From the NCBI GenBank assembly GCA_001642005.1, contig LWCA01000587.1, positions 1 through 22,672 of the forward strand: 22,672 nucleotides of DNA, read 5' to 3'. This DNA comes from Intoshia linei (Eukaryota > Orthonectida > Rhopaluridae). Under the pieces are notes generated by a model that searched no databases, had not been told where the DNA came from, and saw nothing but the letters and a program-made list of their open reading frames with translations. Positions 1 through 8,837 of this stretch are shown here, one piece after another. Both the position numbers and the translations under genes were made by a program. Numbering within the stretch: the stretch's first letter is position 1; every line of letters begins with the position of its first letter.

Positions 1-155
1 AACTTTTTAATTTTGTTAAAAAAACGACATTACTTATGAAACGACCTAATATTTGAGACCTGAAATGCTTAGTGTGTTTTTACTTAATTGGATATAAATA
101 ATGTGTTATATATTTAAAATAGATTGTAAAATGTATAATCTAATTTGTAATTTAG

Positions 156-1452
156 CTGGTGCTGTGGGTAAGAGTGCTCTGACAATCCAACTTTTAAAAA
201 ACGAGTATATTTTACAACAAACGAGTAATATCAGAGTGGTCTCCAAATTAATATATTTTAAACTAGCTTATTTGTTATGTACTTGGTACAAATAGTATTT
301 TAATAGCTCTGTCGAGGGTTATTAAAATTATTAAAATATTATAATAGTTATTGGTAGATCAAACTTGACAAATAAGTTTTTTGGCCCTTAATACCCTATT
401 ACATATATAAAATACATTATATATTGATTGATACGATATTTAGGTTTGTTGAAGAATATGACCCGACAATAGGTAAATATGAATCATTTTTAAAAGATAA
501 AAATAAATTTTAGAAGATTCGTACCGTAAAGACGCAATAATAGACAATAAAGAATGCATATTAGACATTCTTGATACTGCAGGCCAAGAAGAATACAGGT
601 TATTCAAATAATAAATTGTATTAATATTGAATTTATATTTACAAATTAGTGCTATGAGAGACACATATATGCGAACTGGTCAAGGATTTTTATGTGTATT
701 TGCAGTTGATGATATTAAATCGTTTCAAGATATTTCTGATTTTCGAAATCAAGTAAATACAATTAAATGAGTAGGTCAGGGGTGTCAATCTATAAACCAT
801 GCAATTTAAATATCATTTCCATCGAATCAAATCTAAAAAAGTTGTCATCCCTGATTCACTACAACTTTTATAATATATTTAGATAGTTAGAGTTAAAGAC
901 ACTGACGATGTGCCAATGATATGTACATTAAAAAAATTAAGTTTAATACAATGTACTAATATCCCATTTAGTAGTTGGCAACAAAATCGATCTAGAATCA
1001 CGAAATATTGACAACGACAAAGGGGAAAAGTTGGCAGATTTATTTGGAATGAAATACATTCCTACTTCTGCAAAAACCGGTGAAAATGTTCATGAAGCTT
1101 TTTTTAATGTCGTTCGTGAAATACGCATACAAGTAACATTTTTCATCAAAAATTAAAATACATTCAAATTCTCTAGCGGTTCCCAAACTTTGAAACGCAC
1201 TAATCACCATTTCATCAAATTTATTTTTACAAACTTTAAAAAATTAAGTGTTCAAATGTTTAACGTTTAAACCATGAAAATACCTTTTTTAAAATTTTTC
1301 AAATACGCTAAAAATCCATATTGGGATTCTAAAAAAATTTTGGAAAGGTACCTGATTTTGGAAAGTTTGAAAACATTGATGTATATAATAAATACGTGAT
1401 GTAGATTGCTGAAAAGAAAATGATGAAAAAAGGAAAATGTACAGTTGTATAA
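156..1452 (+). CDS. Ras: Ras-family small GTPase, seven exons, 5' exon outside window (partial)
   Basis: Membrane-anchored GTP/GDP switch acting on Raf/PI3K-type effectors. Exons 156-204, 444-472, 514-598, 650-752, 883-922, 972-1132 and 1405-1452 join in phase with AG/GT borders and encode 171 residues. Numbered on human Ras they start at A11: P-loop GAVGKS (12-17), switch I with YDPTIE (32-37, T35 present), DTAGQEE (57-63, Q61 present), NKID (116-119), TSAK (144-147). The last exon gives a lysine-rich tail and CAAX box CTVV, ending at about residue 181, close to the usual 188-189. The exon for residues 1-10 is not in bases 1-155, so it lies upstream. Position 13 is Ala instead of the near-invariant Gly, and residue 76 is Gln where human Ras has Glu. 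All other nucleotide-binding motifs are intact and there are no in-frame stops, which favours a functional divergent Ras over a pseudogene. Introns range from 41 to 272 bp. Confidence 0.93.
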
Positions 1453-1469
1453 ATACAATATATTATACA

Positions 1470-1475
1470 AATAAA
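1470..1475 (+). terminator. Poly(A) signal AATAAA of the Ras gene
   Basis: A canonical AATAAA begins 18 bp after the Ras stop codon. Cleavage 10-30 nt downstream would fall inside the last coding exon of MED20 on the other strand, so the two mRNAs probably overlap at their 3' ends. Confidence 0.6.
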
Positions 1476-1480
1476 TTTTT

Positions 1481-3634
1481 TTAACTTTCTAAACTCTTTC
1501 GTAAATGCTGTATTTGGTTATGATATTGCATAAATGTGTGTTCTGGTTTGTATTGTGACATATTTATGAGACAAGGTTTTTCTATTGGGTAATCAATGTT
1601 TCCTTCACAAAATTCAGAGCAAATTTCTGATAATAAATCAAAACATTCGGATAATGATGTGCCACAATCATATTGTAACTAAATAAAAATATACGCACCG
1701 TACAATAATTATTATGCTCGAGTCAAATACAAATTTCAAAAAGGGGGATTTTGTTTCTACCCCATGATGAAATCATGAAGTAAATAGTTCTAATTATAAA
1801 TTTTATTAATTCGTTGTAGTTTTAATTTAAATTTTAAAAAAATGATTTGAAATGACAATTTAAGAATAAAAAATTGCGTAGCAATGAAAAAAAATCCGAA
1901 GGAATCAATTATATAGATTTCCACTCATATTTCTTCATTGGAAATGTATAGAAATTCAATAGACATTTTTTTTTAAATTGTAGGATCAATATTTACATTT
2001 TCAATTTTTATTTTAATCGAAACATTTGAAAAATATTAAAAATTATTTTTCACCGGGAATGCGTAGATTTTTGGGGTTAAAATTTTGTATTTATGTCAAC
2101 TGGAATAAGCTGTATCAGAATAATTTTTTTTTAATTGTACGACCGTTAATTATTTCAAATTTTTTGTTTTACAGTTTATGTTAATAAAATAATTTTGAAA
2201 CAAAAAAATAAATATTAAAGTGTTTTTTGACCATGAAGGCGTCACTTAATCAGATTAAAATTTTTTGTGTGTGTTAACTGGATATAACTGTATCATCCCA
2301 AATTTTTTAAAATTTTAGGGCTGTTTTCATTTTTAAAAAAAGGTAATCTCTCTTTTTGACCGTGAAAATTAACTTTTTTGAGGTTACCATTTATGATAAT
2401 GCTTATGAATTTAAAAATCATCCCAGAATTTATGTAGTATACAATTATAAGATTTTCTTAATTTTTACAAAAAAGGGTATTTAGTGGTTTTGGCCGTGAA
2501 GATATAAGATTTTGAAATTGAAAATTATCATAATTTTGATGAATTTAAACTTTTTTATTAGAGTGTGTAATTTTATAATTCTAGGACGATTTTAAATTTA
2601 AAAACAAAGGACAAGGGGGAGTTTTTAATCTTGAAAAACTCAATTTCTGAAATTGAAATTTGCGATGAAACATCACTCTGAAAAACTGTTATAAGAATAT
2701 GGAATTTGTAAAACTAGACTCCCCTTACTTTAATAAACTGGAACAAATAAATAAACAGACATACATTTTAACCATTTTTCTTTATATATTTATTAATACA
2801 TAAAGATCATATAATAAATGAGGTAATTTGTGTTTTTGACCGTGAAGGTGCACATTTTTGGGACTGTCAATTTTCAAAATAAATGGTTACACACATTTAG
2901 CAACTATTACTTTGCATAAATATGGATAATTTCACTAAAATGTAAAAATTAATCTAAAGTTTAGACTTTAAACATGGGAGGGAGTTTATTGTTAAAAATA
3001 GAATATCAGAATGAATTAAATAATTAGAATTAAAACAACCTCTAGTAAAATGCCGCGAACTTTACAAGTTTTTCCAATAATAACAGTACCAATCCTAACT
3101 GTGAAATCATCTCGATATAAGGTAGACCCTTGTACAAACGAACTAGAACGGGGTAACGCCTCGAAGCACTGATTCAACTTTGTTTTCAAAAACTTGTCAA
3201 AATTAGAATTCATCAAAATTGGATTATGCATACCAGTATCATTTTCAACGACAGCACAAACAGAATTAGATAAAGCTGAGTGAAATATTTCGGTTATGAA
3301 TGTATCTTTACCTTTAAATAAAATATAAAAATAAATCTCGGAAGCTATGCAAAATAAAAAAAAGTAATAAAATTGAACCCAATAATAATTTTACTAAAAA
3401 TTACGAGTAAAACTTTGAAAATTGTCAATTGTTACAGAAAAAGTTCCACATACAGTATATCCAACTGTCATAAACATGTTAATTAGTTTATCTATGCATT
3501 CAGACGGTTGTTTGTTTTTATCAATTTTATATCTAATGACTCTAAATATGTACAATTACGGAATAATTAAATAATTATAATTTAATAATTGATAATTAAC
3601 TATTTAAACACAATAATTACAAAGAAACTGTCAT
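1481..3634 (-). CDS. MED20: Mediator complex subunit 20 (MED20), four exons, complete
   Basis: MED20 is a subunit of the Mediator head module, which links transcription factors to RNA polymerase II in the nucleus. Exons in transcription order: 3634-3621 (14 nt), 3541-3405, 3311-3040 and 1678-1481. Phases match at every junction and give 206 aa (human MED20 is 212). Matching landmarks are the start MTVSLV (human MGVTCV), CGTFSV before the first loop, FHSALSNSVCAVVEN (human MHNSEYPLSCFALFEN), SNFDKFLKTKL, DDFTVRIGTVIIG (human CDFLVKVGTVTMG), RGILLELQYDC (human RGISVEVEYGPC) and a C-terminal segment with MQYHNQIQHLRKS. Start: the 14-nt exon is the only nearby ATG that supplies the family start and the right phase. 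The first two introns are 79 and 93 bp; the third (1679-3039) is 1,361 bp and full of repeat R1. Identity to human is modest, but collinearity over the whole length is clear. Confidence 0.92.
1800..2765 (-). repeat. Dispersed repeat R1, copy 1 (inside MED20 intron 3)
   Basis: This AT-rich repeat runs in reverse relative to the copies at 4925, 10435 and 21620. Shared landmarks on the complement are a TGTTTATTT-containing left end (2745-2763), several GACCGTGAAG-type motifs, the AATCTACGCATT-type segment (here near 2060) and the TATATAATTCATTCCTTCG-type segment (here near 1895-1915). The motif TTTTTGACCGTGAAG and its variants recur at 2226, 2355, 2493 and 2622, about 130 bp apart, so the repeat itself seems built from degenerate tandem units. 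A further related unit lies at 2820-2860. No reading frame of use is seen. Confidence 0.75.
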
Positions 3635-3767
3635 CGAAACAATTATAATGATACAACTTTTTCAAGTTATACAAATGTCATGGCAAAATATAATTAAAAT
3701 TGAATTTATAAATAAATGTTTATACTAGAATATAATTCTAAATTATTCATAGTTAAAATTTTTAAAA
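3635..3767. promoter_or_regulatory. Divergent promoter region between MED20 and FIP1
   Basis: The two start codons are head to head with only 133 bp between them, so this segment must contain both 5' UTRs and the core promoters unless there are extra non-coding exons. It is AT-rich and shows no obvious TATA box or initiator. A shared bidirectional promoter is inferred from geometry only. Confidence 0.55.
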
Positions 3768-6700
3768 ATGACGGACATTGAAAATCCTATTGAAAATATA
3801 AAGGAAAATGAAACTGAAATGCAAGTGGAAACTATTACCGAAAAAAAAGATGTAGAGTACACAGGTGAAAAAATAGTTGAAGCAGCAGACAACATGAGTG
3901 ATGATGAATTTGAAGTCACAATGGAAGCCGATAACGTGAAAGAGATTGAAAAACCAGATGAAGAATTGCCAGAAATACCTGAAAACGAAACTGTGAATGT
4001 CACATATGAACCAAAGCTTCACAATATACCAATGTACGATTATGATTTAACTACAGCAGAATATTTCGAAGACAAACCTTGGAGTAAACCTGGAGCTGAT
4101 ATAACAGATTATTTTAATTATGGATTCACTGAAGATACGTGGGCTAAATATTGTGAAAAACAGAGAACTTTGCGCATTGAAAATCAACCTCTAGGCTCTT
4201 TTAATAAACCCAAAACAATGAATAGCAAAAACTACAACGGAAATATTGCTGTAATAGGAAATAACGAATCTCGTCGAAATATGAATAATTTCCAAAACCC
4301 AATGATGAATCCTACTGTAAGAATGATGTCTGCTATGCCAATGGGAATGCTTCCTCCTACTGCTGGTATATTACATTACTATATCATTTCATTTTTATTT
4401 TAGCTATGATGAATATGCGAATGATGAATCCACAAATGATGAAAAATCCAATGAGGTCATTTTAAATTATTGTTACATGCTTGAGGTTTTTTTTATTTTT
4501 TAATTTAGAATCAAGGATGATGATTATAAATCACATCGCTCTAGAGATGACAGAGATAGAGACCGTGATAGGGATCGTGACAGAGACAGAGATTATGACC
4601 GGTAATTTTAAAATTGGTATCTATTTGTTACTTGATTTTATTATTTTTCAACATACTCTTTTTGGCTTCTCGCCGCGTTTATTAAAATGTTACTGACAAA
4701 TCAATAATGTTCATAAAAATTTGTGGCGTCAAACTACGCTCGCTGTTTTTTAAGAACTACATTGAATTGAATTGATTCATGTCATATTTATTTTCACCAT
4801 TGAGTCAATTTAATTCTATGTAATTGGGCAAAACCATATGACTCTGACCAAAAAAAACGTGAAATCATTTATCGGTTGTAAAATTTAAATAAATATTATT
4901 TTAATTTAAAATATATATATAAACTATGGAATATTTGTTTGTGTGTGTGTTACTGTTTATTTCAATAACTACCAGTTTAGAATTTGATAAAGTCCACATT
5001 TCAATTACAGTTTTTTCCGGGGTGTTAGCAAAATAAATTTTAACCTCCCAAACTCACATCTTACGGGTCAAAAAGCCCAATTGTCCTTTTTTTAAAAATC
5101 AAACCAGTTGGAGAATTTAAAAAAATATATATGCTCTTACAGATTTTAAAATTATCATAAATTTAAAAAAAATATATCTTCAGGGCCAAAACCACAAATT
5201 ACTCTTCTTTTTTTAATAAAAACAGCCCTAGAATTTCAAAAAATTTACAGGTGGTACAGTTGTATCCTGTTAGTCTGAATAAGTGACGCCTTCATGGTTA
5301 AAAAAGCATTTTAGTTTTCATGCTTTTTTCCCGAAATATTTTATTAACAAAAAATGTGAAATAATTAACGATCCGAAAATTAAAAAAAAGAAGATTATTC
5401 TAATAGAGCTTAGTGCAGTTGATATAGATACAAAAGTTTAACGCGAGAAATCTACGCATTCACAATGAAAAATTTTTAATATATTATCAACTAATATTTT
5501 TCAAATATTTCGATTAAAATATAAATAGTGATCTTACAATTTCACAAAAAAATATGCATTGAATGTCTACACATTTCCAATAAAGAAATATGGGTGAAAA
5601 TCTATATAATTCATTCCTTCGCAATTTTTAAATTTTAAATTCTCATTTTCAAAATATTTTGAATACAAATTTAAATAGAAACAACAACGAAACTAAAAGT
5701 CATTAACTTTGTTAATATCATTTTTATATTTATTACTATTCTTTGCAATATTGATAAATTCGCCTGAATTATGTTTATAAAGTGAAGATTTTATTAATTA
5801 TTGATACATAATTGGTATTTTTAAGTATTTATTAGATTGAAAATGACAAAATAAGTTTTTATAATTTTATTTTTTCATGAATTTATGCTTTATATCACAA
5901 TTTTTAGGATTGACTGTTTTTATTTTATTTTTAATATTGTACACTCCGTCCACTAATTTTAAATTGACATTTTTAACAACATGACATTATTAAATAGTTT
6001 CATTATTAATAAAGAAATATTTTTGAAAATTGACATGCAGTATAAGCACGTCACAATGTTGCAACCATCAAAAAGTATTTTTGAAAAAACCAAAATAAAA
6101 AGGTTATTAATAAAATATTTAAAATAACAATAAATAACGTGTCCACAATTATAACAACACTAAGTTTTAATATTATAATTACTACATAAATTACATAATA
6201 ATTGTTTTCAATAGCAATGACTATAGTCAATTCGCTACCCTCCTATCTTTAATATTTCGATTGCACGATTTGGACTGAGTTTATCAGTTTAATAACCGTT
6301 GCATCAGCGATTGTCCGCCATGTACTTATTATCGCTATTCGTAGTTCGCATAGATTACTATATTGTTTATTTCCAGCATAGAGTTGTATGGTCAAGATAC
6401 CCATACGTTTTAAATGGGGTTGATATTTGGAGACAGAGCAGGCATTTATGATCGTCATTTTTATTCTATCAGAGAGTCTAGGCTTAGCACCAGCTCTTTT
6501 TCTTCCATCGTCATATTTTTGGGTATTACTTAAAAATGATAGAACAATATAGAATGATCTATTTGTTGAAAAATTACGTTTTAAACGAGCAGCTATTTTT
6601 TTATAAGACCTGCGCTTTTGATTGTACACCACAAGCAGAATACAGAAGGGCTGTTAGAGGAGAAACCATCCTGGCATATGTATGCAACCTTTGTATACAA

Positions 6701-8603
6701 GTAGTTTAAGAACCAATAGAACTAATTGATGACACTGCAAATGATGAAGTGAGTATTACTATTGCGATATTTCTATAAGTAATTTTTAATAGCAATTAAC
6801 CTTTAAAAAATCAGAATATGAAATGCCAGAAAATTTAACAGAAGAATCTATGGATGAAGAAGCAATGGCCGATGCAGCATCTCTACAACAGCCCAATTTT
6901 TAAATTATTGCCGGGTCATCACAGCGAGGCAAAGATAAGCTGATCGATTCGAACGGCTATAGTTTCAATATAAAGGTTGAACGTGGAGCAACAACCTACT
7001 GGCAATGCATCAGTAGGTCGAAAACGGTTAACTGTCGGACAACAGTTATACAAAAACATGGCAATTTTAAAAGAGGAAGTCAACCACATATACACCCAGC
7101 ACTGTCAGGACAAGAAAATGTACATATTGTAAAAAAACAATAAAAGAGCGGGCAAAAGAAAAGATTTTTCAATTGGCAGCAGAAATTGCTAGGCAGGTTG
7201 TCGTAAACCATATAAATGAAGCACCAGCCCCTTACAAGGTTACACACAATGTTATAAATCTTATTTATGAAAACTATTTCCTTTGAGTAGGCCGATGTTT
7301 TTCAAAATTTAGGCTTAGCGAATGGTACCACCGTTTTTAGAATTTTTTTCTCATCCTGTATAACCCTGTATTTTTGTTCTTAGAAAAAAGTTAACACCCT
7401 ACTGTATATACAATTCGTCCAATAATTATAACAACACTATCATTTTGTTAATAACAATTATATTTGTAGATCAAAATTTATGAAAATTGGCATGTTGGAC
7501 ATGCACAATATAAGGTTGTCATATTAAAAAAAATAATTGAAAAAAAACACAATTAACCAAAGTTTTTTTAACAAAAACGTTAAAAATACAAAAACACGAG
7601 TGTCTATAAATTATAACAACACAACTGTTTATTAATTATAATGACTATATATGCTACATGAATATTTCTTTCAATAATTAATTGACTTTCCTCACTCTTT
7701 TAATACTTCGATTGCACGATTTTTTACAGAATCTGATAGTTTCAAAAACGTTTCATCCAAAATGTTTTCCCATGAATCCTGTAAGGTTTTATTGAATTTA
7801 ATTTGAAGTTCACCATTGGCAGAGCTAGCTGCTGTTTGTACGAAGTACATAACATTCAAGCTAGTATTATATACAATATTCTCTCCAAAACCTTACAACT
7901 TTGCAAAATAATTGATATATTACTAAAAAAATATTAAAATGTAATTCTTCTACATTATTTTCAACCTGGACGGGGTATGGGTTATTTTATACGACACTTA
8001 TACACATTTAAGAGTCATTATTCCATTTATATTTTAATTTAATATTTGTATGACGTTATTGAACCATTTATAATTTACAGTTCTGTAGATGAAACTTTTA
8101 ACTTGATACCCTATAAAATTCATAATATATTAATATTCAATTTTTTGCCAATTCACCAGCGACCTTAATATGTTCTTAAATATAACTCATTTAAAGTGTG
8201 ATTCACTCAATTTAATATTTTAGAATATTAATTTACTAAATATTACATTAATATAAGTTTTAGTTTTGATGTAGGTGACGTTATTGTTATTTAGTATTAT
8301 GTTTATGAACCAAATTTATTTGGAACATGTTTTGTATTTATATTTATCTAATTACTAATCTATATGTATAAATATATAATTAATTAAATATTTAGTGATC
8401 ACAGAAGAAGAGATAGGGACAGAAGTGTGGATCGATCAAGACACAGAAGGTTTGTTTACTTTTCTACCAATTTAACATAACAATGAAATGTATTTATACT
8501 TGAATTTAGAAGAAGAGACGAAGATTCACGTAGATATGAATCAACAGATGGTGAACGTCATTCTAAAAGAAGTAGGCGAAGATATGATAGTCCAATAGAA
8601 TAA
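3768..8603 (+). CDS. FIP1: Pre-mRNA 3'-end-processing factor FIP1, five exons, complete
   Basis: FIP1 is a CPSF subunit that tethers poly(A) polymerase and binds U-rich RNA near the poly(A) site. Exons 3768-4365, 4404-4455, 4509-4601, 8396-8449 and 8510-8603 join in phase to give 296 aa, shorter than vertebrate FIP1L1. Residues 1-80 are acidic (includes [10 protein letters not shown]), as in the part that contacts poly(A) polymerase. The diagnostic Fip1 motif is at about 92-136: [19 protein letters not shown], then [12 protein letters not shown]. Residues 190-216 are Met/Pro-rich. The C-terminus is an alternating Arg-Asp tract followed by an Arg/Ser-rich end. The first intron is only 38 bp and the third is 3,794 bp, carrying repeats and transposon relics. 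Skipping the 38-bp splice would end the protein 12 codons later. Divergently arranged with MED20. Confidence 0.94.
4925..5950 (+). repeat. Dispersed repeat R1, copy 2 (inside FIP1 intron 3)
   Basis: Begins near the TGTGTGTTACTGTTTATTTC segment at 4941 and includes the GGTCAAAAA-type motifs (about 5068, 5181 and 5293), the AATCTACGCATT segment (about 5450) and TATATAATTCATTCCTTCG (about 5602). After that segment it has the short form, in which CTTCG is followed directly by CAATTTTT, as in the copy at 15240; copies at 1800 and 21620 carry about 20 extra bases there. The homology with the 15240 copy continues to about 5950, right up to a Tc1-like end. Confidence 0.75.
5945..6640 (-). mobile_element. 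Tc1/mariner-like element fragment with direct-repeat end
   Basis: The element reads on the minus strand. Its outer tip is near 5945, where TA is followed by CACTCCGTCCACTAAT. A second copy of the motif, GTCCACAATTATAACAACAC, starts at 6141, 193 bp inside. That outer/inner direct-repeat layout resembles the IR/DR ends of some Tc1-like elements. The inner part is the transposase remnant listed separately. No matching opposite end was found, so the element is truncated. It interrupts FIP1 intron 3. Confidence 0.65.
6234..6632 (-). pseudogene. Tc1-like transposase remnant, internally deleted
   Basis: A 127-codon frame fuses the beginning and end of a Tc1-type transposase. The first ~80 residues resemble the helix-turn-helix DNA-binding part: [17 protein letters not shown], then [12 protein letters not shown] (compare the usual G-R-P-R-K-L-S). 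The last ~35 resemble the extreme C-terminus, with a Leu/Trp-containing helix [18 protein letters not shown]. In the next frame the bases read NRAIEIL, matching the relative at 7405-7820, so a small frameshift sits near the end. The whole DDE catalytic domain between these parts is missing. Non-functional. Confidence 0.65.
6690..7285 (+). pseudogene. FLYWCH-type zinc-finger fragment, probably from a MULE-like transposon
   Basis: From 6823 a frame reads through an acidic stretch ([17 protein letters not shown]) to an in-frame TAA at about 6901, then continues with GYSF, TTYWQC, TVNCRTT and PHIHP. The order aromatic / YWxC / C / HxH, with the GYSF strand before it, is the FLYWCH zinc-finger pattern. 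About 40 codons later the frame shifts and reads [26 protein letters not shown]...AAATCAG segment at about 6749-6814 looks like a retained intron. At least one stop and one frameshift make it dead. FLYWCH domains are common in Mutator-like insect transposases; the MULE origin is inferred. Confidence 0.6.
7405..7820 (-). mobile_element. Second Tc1-like fragment with direct-repeat end
   Basis: Related to the fragment at 5945. The outer motif CGTCCAATAATTATAACAAC starts at 7416 and an inner copy TGTCTATAAATTATAACAAC at 7601, about 185 bp apart. On the complement the coding end reads [20 protein letters not shown] followed by [10 protein letters not shown] and a stop at about 7697, a plausible Tc1 C-terminal helix. 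Its DNA aligns with the 6245 copy around GATTGCACGATT. Upstream coding sequence runs into the unrelated 40-bp hairpin at 7825, so the element is cut off there. Confidence 0.6.
7825..7864 (+). repeat. 40-bp CTAG-to-CTAG imperfect hairpin, copy A
   Basis: The segment starts CTAGCTGCTGTTTGTAC, has GAA as loop and closes GTACATAAC...CTAG. The same 40-bp design occurs at 15870-15909 and, reversed, at 17579-17618. All three are flanked on the same side by GCAGAGCTAG-like sequence. Confidence 0.65.
7880..8395. other. AT-rich intronic DNA, nothing recognised
   Basis: End of FIP1 intron 3. Apart from the polypyrimidine-poor acceptor TATTTAG at 8395, I see no coding potential, repeat or structure here. 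Confidence 0.5.
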
Positions 8604-8636
8604 ATGTTATTTATAAACCAATTTTGTAAATGAATC

Positions 8637-8642
8637 AATAAA
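8637..8642 (+). terminator. Poly(A) signal AATAAA of FIP1
   Basis: Lies 33 bp after the FIP1 stop codon, followed by T-rich DNA. Confidence 0.65.
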
Positions 8643-8837
8643 TTTTTAATATATAAATTAAATTGTTATTAATCATAAATGTTGTTATTTTTGTTTTAAT
8701 TGTACCTGTTAATGGTGTCCAATCTGACAAAATATGTTCTTAATCTACTAATTACTAATTAAATTAGATACCTAGAAATATGAAACCAATGTTTTGATTG
8801 TTCCATTTAACATTGTCAAACAATTTCTATTCTAATT

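Noticed and set aside
1-155. A first Ras exon encoding residues 1-10
   Set aside because: No ATG followed by a frame resembling the Ras N-terminus with a suitable donor is present, so this exon must lie upstream of the window.
1267-1470. 67-codon minus-strand frame over the last Ras exon and its preceding intron
   Set aside because: No homology, and the MED20 gene on that strand already ends at 1481.
3743-4022. Two 86-codon minus-strand frames opposite FIP1 exon 1
   Set aside because: They are shadows of the acidic FIP1 coding sequence, whose complement yields long Ser/Phe-rich frames.
4481-4696. 71-codon plus-strand frame over FIP1 exon 3
   Set aside because: It is the wrong frame over the Arg-Asp exon; the correct frame is fixed by phase with exons 2 and 4.
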